A stretch of 64,000 nucleotides of DNA from Toxonevra muliebris (Eukaryota; Arthropoda; Insecta; Diptera; Pallopteridae), in the NCBI GenBank assembly GCA_963691655.1, contig OY829328.1:12850704-12914703 (forward strand), read 5' to 3'. The notes below the pieces were generated by a model. That model was not told where the DNA came from. It did not search any database and worked only from the letters and a program-made list of their open reading frames with translations. Below are positions 57,303-64,000 of the stretch, in pieces. The translations under genes and the position numbers were made by a program. Positions within the stretch are counted from its first letter, which is position 1; each line of letters opens with the position of its first letter.

Positions 57303-57922
57303 CCATTATACATGCATGAGCTTTTTTTAAATCACATTTTTCTTATTTATTTGTTTTAACCGCTGTTTGGGAAATTCTTTCCTTTAGATATGCAAAAATG
57401 TATCTCTACATTATTATTTTTAGCTTCTAATTAAATATTTCATTCGAAAATGTAAAAACAGCAGTATACATTGAAGGCTTTATTTGTATTTTATTATTTT
57501 ATTTCATTTTTTTTTTTTATTATCAGAAGAGAATTCTTTATTCTTTCTTTTATTGTATAATTATATTAATTTTTCATTTCATTTAAAAAAGTTCCTAAGT
57601 AAACTTGTTACAAAAATATGTGAATGAGTTGGAATAAAATATGAAAAACAATCCCGTTGTTGGTTGCTGCACATTTCATTGTAAATTTAACTCTTTACAA
57701 AAATTTTCGTAAACAAAAAGAAAATAAAAAGTTTTATTTTCATTCTCACTTAGGGGCAAATATGTACTTAGGTACTGTGTATAGGTGCCTACTGACTTAA
57801 TGGGAAAAAGGTTCTTCAATTTGTTGGCTAATGAGTTTTGATCATATAAGAGTAAATATATGTATGTATGCAGTTAAATATAAGTTCAAAGTGAAAAATA
57901 ATCACTGGAATGGTAGGTAAGT
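57303..57922. other. AT-rich intergenic sequence
   Basis: No gene recognised. Confidence 0.55.
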
Positions 57923-57926
57923 TTAA

Positions 57927-58391
57927 CCGTTAAATGCGCAATATTTCCGATTTCAATTAAAAACATACTTAGAGGTAGTATTTGTGATTCCGAACAACGT
58001 TTGTTCTATGAGTGTAAATTAGTTTAAAGTGCCATAATTTCGATTTAGATGTCTGGCCACCGTAGTAACCTTTGGGGATTTTCTGGAGAATCAATTAAAA
58101 TTATTTGGTGTCATTTGGCACAATTTTTTTTTATCACGGCAATATATTTGTGATATAAAAATAAAAAAATAAAAAAAAATGTGTTTTCAGTTTTTGGTTC
58201 AAGACTTTTGCAAAACATGCTTTCGAGTTAAAAAAAAAACCTGTACGACAGTTGTCATTTCCCTATTCTTTGAATTGAATTTATAAAAAATGATCTTTTC
58301 AAAAAATGTTTTCATTTGAAAAACAGCAAAACTTTCATTCTATGAGACTTTTTTCAGACGTTGCAAATATGCATCAAAACCCATTTAAGGG
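57927..58391. mobile_element. TTAA-flanked MITE
   Basis: TTAA at 57923-57926 and 58392-58395. Ends CCGTTAAATGCGC and, inverted, CCCTTAAATGGGT. The interior holds GTGTCATTTGGCAC (58108-58121), a degenerate form of the GTGCCATATGGCAC palindrome of the 47000-47131 element. Confidence 0.65.
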
Positions 58392-58395
58392 TTAA

Positions 58396-60598
58396 ATCAA
58401 TTACTTTGCAACCATCTAAGTCGTCCGACTAAAGCTTAAAAATGCATTAAATATGTTACTTTTAACATGAATTTCTAAAATTTTTCAGTGATAAGGTGGC
58501 AATTGGCTGATTCATTTGAATTTGAACTTCGCTGCTCACTAAAAAATCTGAACTTTTTAATGTTATAGAGGCAAAGTTTAATTGTTTCTACCCAATTAAA
58601 GTCTGAACCGATATTTTTTTTTTTTTTTGTCATTAAAATGTTATTTTTTTTCTTAAGCATGGTTTAACCAAATAAATATATATATAAACCAAATTCATTT
58701 GAATTTTCCAAAATAAATATTAGTAAAAGAATCAATATAAAATCTTTGTATGTTTGAACAAATCCTCTTCCCTTAAAAAAAAAAAAAGAGTAAACTAAAC
58801 ATTTGAAATTCGTAGTTTGTGGATTTTGGTGTGTCAACAGTTGTTGCTTTTTGCTTAGTTTTTTTTTTCATTCATTGTTGGAATGCGAAAAGAACACACC
58901 TGGAAAAATGCCATAAATACCTATTACTAAACACAAAACAAAAAGTGGATAAAAGCCTAAAAATGAAATAGTATAAAGTATCCACAATATGTGTTTACGT
59001 TACATAAAAAATATGTCCGTATTGTACACTTAAAAAATTTTGTTACAATTCGCCAGTAATCCGAATTTGAAACGTCCTGTTCCTGGTGACTTCGAAATTC
59101 GATCACTTTATGACAACTGCACCAGAAGCAGCCAAATTTAACGCCAAATACAGGATTATCTGTTCCTGCTCTCCCATTCTCTTAACTCTTAGGCCTGTCA
59201 AGAAATTACACTACTATTACACAATTTAAATTATGGTTTCTGTGATCATTCGCTCTCGGAAATTTGTTTTTTAAGAGATAACAATAGCTGTGTTTTTTCG
59301 TTTTGAACTCATTTAGATGAACTGGAACTGCTCTTTGAGTAAAATCGGGGCCCCTTGAGAGCTTTAAGCATCTCGAACATCCACCCACTCATTGCGCTTG
59401 ATCCTTTTATTGAATTTGTTCAACACATAAAACAAATATGAAACACTGGTACAAATATTTCATATGAATATTAGCTTAATAAATATAAAATTGTAGTAAA
59501 ATCGAGTATAAATTATGGGAAACTTGAGCAAAGTTGATCCACTTTTTCATAACTTACCAAAGAAAATTTAGTTTAAACTTCGTTCAATTGATTCACTGGG
59601 CAAATTGTAGAAAAATTTGCTTGATTCACCTAAGTATTTGGGCAAATAATTTATTTAAGGATGTAGTCTGGTGTCCGAGTTTCAAGAAATCGATTTTTTT
59701 TATTATGTATTAAGTACAATATATTGAAAGTATACTGTAAGAATTTCATACCAAAATTCAAAATATTAACGAAGTTATAGCACATAGTCGAGAGCGCCTG
59801 TTGGTTAAACTGTATGTGCTGTTAAAACTTTAAAAGCGTTTTTCTCGAAACAACGTTTTTTTTGATCGGCCCAGGGGTTTGAAGAAATTTAAACAAGATA
59901 TTAAACAAGATTTACACGCCAATGGCTCTCGCAGGTAGTAGAATTGTTTATTTTTAATTATTATTTCCTATTTTTTATCCCGATTTTCAACAAAGAAAAG
60001 TACGATTTTGAAGATGTTTTTTTTTTTTTTTTGGAATTCTGCCATTTTGTTATTTTTTAATAAAAATGTTTAAATCTACTACCTGCCAGAATGGGAAGTC
60101 TACAGAACGAAATTCTATTTAAATTTGATTTTCTTGAAACCATTTCACTCTCTCCACACGAAACTTACCCAGCGGACTTTGCATCGTGCCAATAGTAATT
60201 AAATCCGTCAGGTCTATACAGATTAAATTTTATTTCGTCTCTCCACTGTGTTGACTATGACATAGTACGTTCTTTATAAATCTCAGTAAGAGCTTACTAT
60301 TTCTTTTTTTCGCTACTGTAACTCATTGCTACGGAATAAAAGTAGCTGGACACGTCGACTTCTACTGGTAGTCCCAAATAACCTCGAATATGGCAGTTTA
60401 TTGACCTTTAACTGTACTGCGAATAATTGCAAACTTTAGGCGATCGGAAATCTTCTGATTGTTTTTAGTTAGCGTTACAATAACTGGCGATTGTAAAAAG
60501 AGAACTTCCGAAAATGAAAAAAAAGAACAAAGAGAGCTCAAAATGAATCAAGAAGTGAATAAAATAGGAACAAAATACTTACTTTTGAAAAAATTGCT
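58396..60598. other. AT-rich intergenic sequence with dispersed repeat fragment
   Basis: No gene supported. TTAAAACTTTAAAAGCGTTT with TTCTCGAAACAACG at 59822-59855 resembles 48650-48700. GGATGTAGTCTGGTGTCCGA at 59660 may be the outer edge of that repeat. Confidence 0.45.
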
Positions 60599-60602
60599 TT
60601 AA

Positions 60603-61317
60603 CCCTTTCGGTATCATGGTGACACTTGTGTCACAAGATTAATTTTTGCAATTTTTTAAAACTATACAATACATTTTAAAAAATTTGGAGCTTTTGGAAA
60701 GAGAATTGATGCTTCTTCAATATTAATTAAAAAAATTTACAAATTTTTTTTGGTAACTTAGCGGATCAAAGCGAAGAAATTGTGTTTTTGTTTTTTTTTT
60801 TTTTTGTTTTCAATCGCACACAATTTTTACAAAATTTGTCCAAATACTCCAAATTTTTAATATGTTTTGGAAAAAACTATTTACTCAAACATGACTTCCC
60901 ATATTTTTAAATTTTTGTTTACTTTTTTGGAAATATAAGTTTTGCTATGGGTCACCGGTGACCCTAAAATCTTCAATGGAAACTTTTTAAGTACTTTTTT
61001 ACAATGAAAGGGGGGTCGAAGAATTCGGTTTTGCTCTATCGGTTTTAGTTTCTTTACGGTCAAAAAAGGGTTAAGTGAAAAATTAATATTATCTATCTAT
61101 TGTCTATCGTTAAAAAAATATCTAATAAAAATGTACAGAAAAACGTCTTCATAAATTCCTATTGACTGGGTCACCGGTGACCCATGAAAGTTCAAACCTT
61201 TAGAGGTACAAAATGTCTATTTTGATCAAAAATTGTAACTAGAAATGAGGATCAGACAATACGAATCCGGATTCGGTTTTGCGTTATCTCCTCTGGTTTT
61301 CTACGGTACCGAAAGTG
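60603..61317. mobile_element. TTAA-flanked MITE with duplicated right half and palindromes
   Basis: TTAA at 60599-60602 and 61318-61321. Ends CCCTTTCGGTATCATGG and, inverted, CACTTTCGGTACCGTAG. The perfect 16-bp palindrome GGGTCACCGGTGACCC occurs twice (60949-60964 and 61168-61183), and GTGACACTTGTGTCAC lies at 60619-60634. After each 16-bp palindrome come related texts ending TTCGGTTTTGC...GGTTTT...TACGG. The first of these ends with its own AAGGGTTAA near 61073. So the right half is duplicated, or a shorter element 60603-61070 received an extra end. Confidence 0.75.
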
Positions 61318-61321
61318 TTAA

Positions 61322-62095
61322 CAAATATAACCACAAATGGGCATTTCCATGGCCACAAACGCGCCTTTCGCATGCATATATTTATGTAATAAAAAAACAA
61401 ATTGAAATTGGGCGAGTTTAGTGCATATTTTGTTTAAGGAGCAAAATCGAGCACGGCCGAATGTTTAACGTCAAGTTATCAGGCACTATAAAAATGAAAC
61501 TGATGAATTGATGTGCATATGACAATATACGAAACTAAAAATGTCAAAATTAAGTTCAAGAATATTATTTAAGAAAAGATAGCGTTTAAACAAATTTTTA
61601 CTTTGCAGTAACATAAATAATAATTTTTTAATAATTTTTGTTCAATGCAAGAACAATTTAAACTTTAAGTCTTGTTCGCAAAATAGAGAAATAGAATATA
61701 TTAAAAGCAAAAATAATAAGTACTTACTTCCAATAAAATTTTTAAATTCCTGGAATGTTTGATCCGATAGCAGATACAAATTTTTAAGCCAAGAGGCATT
61801 AAAGAACAATATTTTTTGCTTTTACTACTTAGCAAACTTTTCTTTTTACTCCGACTTCTATACCAAGCCAAAAAGTTCCACTCTAAGTATGCACAGCCAA
61901 ATTCGGTAATAAATTAGGATTATTATTATTAATAAGCTTTCTTATGTCTTACCGTCTTTTTCTATGTGAAAGTCTGGTAATGGTTTTAGTCGTTTTCCGG
62001 ATTCCAATAAATCTTAATTTTTCCCCTCTACAACATTTATAACTATTATACATTTCTAATATATAGTTTTAAGAAATAACTTAAGCCAGAAGCAC
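61322..62095. other. AT-rich intergenic sequence
   Basis: No gene recognised. Confidence 0.55.
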
Positions 62096-62290
62096 CTAAA
62101 GTCTTTTACTAATGCGTTCGCTACCTTTTTTGCTACTTTCCCAATATTTCTTATCAGGTGCAAAGTTCATTTCAGCTACAGTTCCCAATTTTACCATTCT
62201 TTTTCGGCACTGACTTTCTTTTAACATATTTTTTGTAATAGCGCTCCAGCTATATATTATTCTTTTGATGATCGGCCCAACCACACCCAT
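62096..62290 (-). CDS. Unrecognised short open frame, possible terminal exon or transposon fragment
   Basis: A 64-codon minus-strand frame begins MGVVGPIIKRIIYSWSAITK and contains KESQCRKRMVKLGTVAEMNF and APDKKYWESSKKG, then a stop. Composition is mixed and protein-like, unlike the homopolymeric frames around it, and the basic charge would suit a DNA-binding or transposon-encoded protein. No domain is recognised and there is no second copy to support it, so it may be chance. Confidence 0.25.
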   Translation of the reverse strand: MGVVGPIIKRIIYSWSAITKNMLKESQCRKRMVKLGTVAEMNFAPDKKYWESSKKGSERISKRL

Positions 62291-62299
62291 TTCCTAGCC

Positions 62300-64000
62300 T
62301 GTACTGAATAAAGTACAGTCGGCGGAAAAGCTCCCAAAATTGTTCCACAAAAATATTTTTTTATTGAAAGAAACTATTTTTATATTTATTGATCTCTGAA
62401 CTTACCTTTCAACAATAAATTTCGGAAGAGTTCAAGCTCCACTAAATTTTTAAGCACTTAATTTCAATTTTTATTTCACGACCTCTCACAAAATGCAACA
62501 ATTATTTCACAAGTTGTTTTTACAGGAATATAAAATGTCATCAAATGACTCTGCAACCGCTAAAAAAAAAATTGTGACGTAAGATTCATCTTAAGATTAT
62601 CTTCCAAAACAAACACAAATGAATGCGAAATTTGCCGCACTTTTTCAGTAAAGACTAATCATTTTGATGTGCTTTACATAGAACAGCAGGCGGGAAAGGG
62701 TTAAAAGAGATGTGATGGTTATTATAGATTAAAGTTGAAGATCTTTTCAATTTAGCTGCCATTTTTTGTGCCTGATAACCCATTTCTTTAAATGCGCCCC
62801 ATTTTTATATTAGTTTGGCGATGTTCTACAGAGCAAAATATTTCGATTTTACATAAAAAGAATATATATTGTTCGTTTTACTTTAAAAACCAAGGCTGTC
62901 TTTAATTGAATTTCGGGGAATGTATGTGTTAACAAACAAGTAGAAAAAATCATAATAAAAATGCATACAATTCAAACGAATAATCAAAAGTAAATATGTT
63001 CATTTGTACATTCGTTCGCTCGTCAATACACTATACTGAACAGAATTAATAAGTAAAAAAGAAAATGGAGAATTGTGAAGAAAGCAAAAAATAGATTGCG
63101 TGTTCATGATAACTTTGTAGTATACATTTATGCATGTTTATTTGTATGTGTTTATGGTTATATGTATCAAACTGGATATGTTAGACGGACTAGCAAAATC
63201 AGCAATTTTCTTAAGATGTCACATTGTCGCCAATATTATAGAATTATTTTATGACCTCAAGGAGTAGCCAGCAGAAGTGTATTACCATTAAAGCTTAGTT
63301 ATGGTACCAGTTGTTATATTATTTCTTTTTGGCATGTCAGTGGCACTTAGCCATTGATAGTGGATATGTATGTATGTATTTATATCAACAAAATGTGTAA
63401 CAGGTGCCAATTGTATAAACAACAATAATACATACAAACTCACACATAGGTGCATATGAATGTATGTATGTATAGACTTACATTGAATGTGTTTTGTTTA
63501 ATAAATATAAGTACATCTTCTCCAATGCTTCAATCTTATCTCTTGCATGATATCATCTTTAATTTTTTATAGACCAATGTGTGTAGGTGTGTGCTTTTAT
63601 TTTATATCTGTGAGGTACAATTCAAAGCTTGCCACAATCGTTGGCGTTCTATGATCCATTTTCATTTCTTTCCTACACTCAAACATAAGTACATGAAATG
63701 TGGTTGTATTTGTGAATGTGTGTATGCAGTTGTGTGTAATTGCAACTATATCTTTATTAAATAAAATTTTTTTCTTTGGTATTACATACAGCACCTGTGT
63801 GAATATATAAGTACATACATATGTACGTAGTCTGGTTTTGACAATAATCTCAATATTTATAGACATGTAAATACATTAGAGTGCCTCACGAAAAAAATTT
63901 TTTTTGTATCCCTCAAAAAATTAACTTAAGGACTTATTTCATTTTATGTTGATTCCCAAAACATTTCGTCTCCAGCTATTACCGTTGAGAAAAAATCTCT
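62300..64000. other. AT-rich intergenic sequence with microsatellites
   Basis: No gene supported. CATACATA/TATGTATG tracts near 63365-63480 and 63800-63825. Confidence 0.55.

Noticed and set aside
1..64000. CRISPR arrays, operons or bacterial-type features
   Set aside because: The DNA is eukaryotic (introns, SINE, LINEs, mariner). The only regular array is the 9-bp tandem repeat, with no spacer structure.

Overview
This 64 kb window is AT-rich insect nuclear DNA. It is full of decayed transposable elements and contains very little host coding sequence. CATACATA/TATGTATG microsatellites, a mauritiana-type mariner, RNase H-bearing LINEs ending in short AACCT repeats, and an RTE relic all point to a higher fly. 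A LINE/SINE segment with the motif GTTCGGAATCGGCG...TTAAACTGTAGGTCC suggests a tephritid-like fly. The species is inferred, not proven.

The only apparently intact host genes are two tiny two-exon genes on the minus strand, at 13906-14180 and 19609-19887. Each encodes a 68-residue precursor with a signal peptide and a mature part of about 46 residues ending near EVGTFIDPHN. Exon lengths, intron phase, promoter and 5' UTR match between them, so they are tandem duplicates about 5.7 kb apart. The DNA between them is filled with later insertions. Their function is not recognised.

The rest is a catalogue of mobile-element fossils, many with both boundaries readable. 5'-truncated LINEs: 4664-5509 (13-bp target duplication), 13087-13734 (RTE, 13-bp) and 36614-37178 (about 11-bp). 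LINE relics without clean ends: 6120-6395 and 25150-26450. DNA transposons with coding remnants: a mariner (27696-28714) and a DD37E-type Tc1-like element with 27-bp terminal inverted repeats (50198-51409). Non-autonomous elements: a CACTG-ended element with a TTA target duplication and an empty-site paralogue nearby (14488-15677); hAT-like elements with 8-bp duplications (15801-17472 and 22024-22409); a pogo-like element (34445-34873); TA-flanked AGGTGG elements (1730-2862 and 9459-9804); and several TTAA-flanked, CCC-ended piggyBac-like elements, most carrying a short internal palindrome.

A 445-bp SINE with two tRNA-like promoter modules and a 14-bp target duplication (16651-17095) lies inside the 1.67-kb hAT-like element, which also holds a TTAA element. 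Also present are a 560-bp array of a 9-bp unit (17745-18310) and a near-perfect 31-bp-arm hairpin (22715-22798). From about 38 kb to the end I see no convincing host gene.
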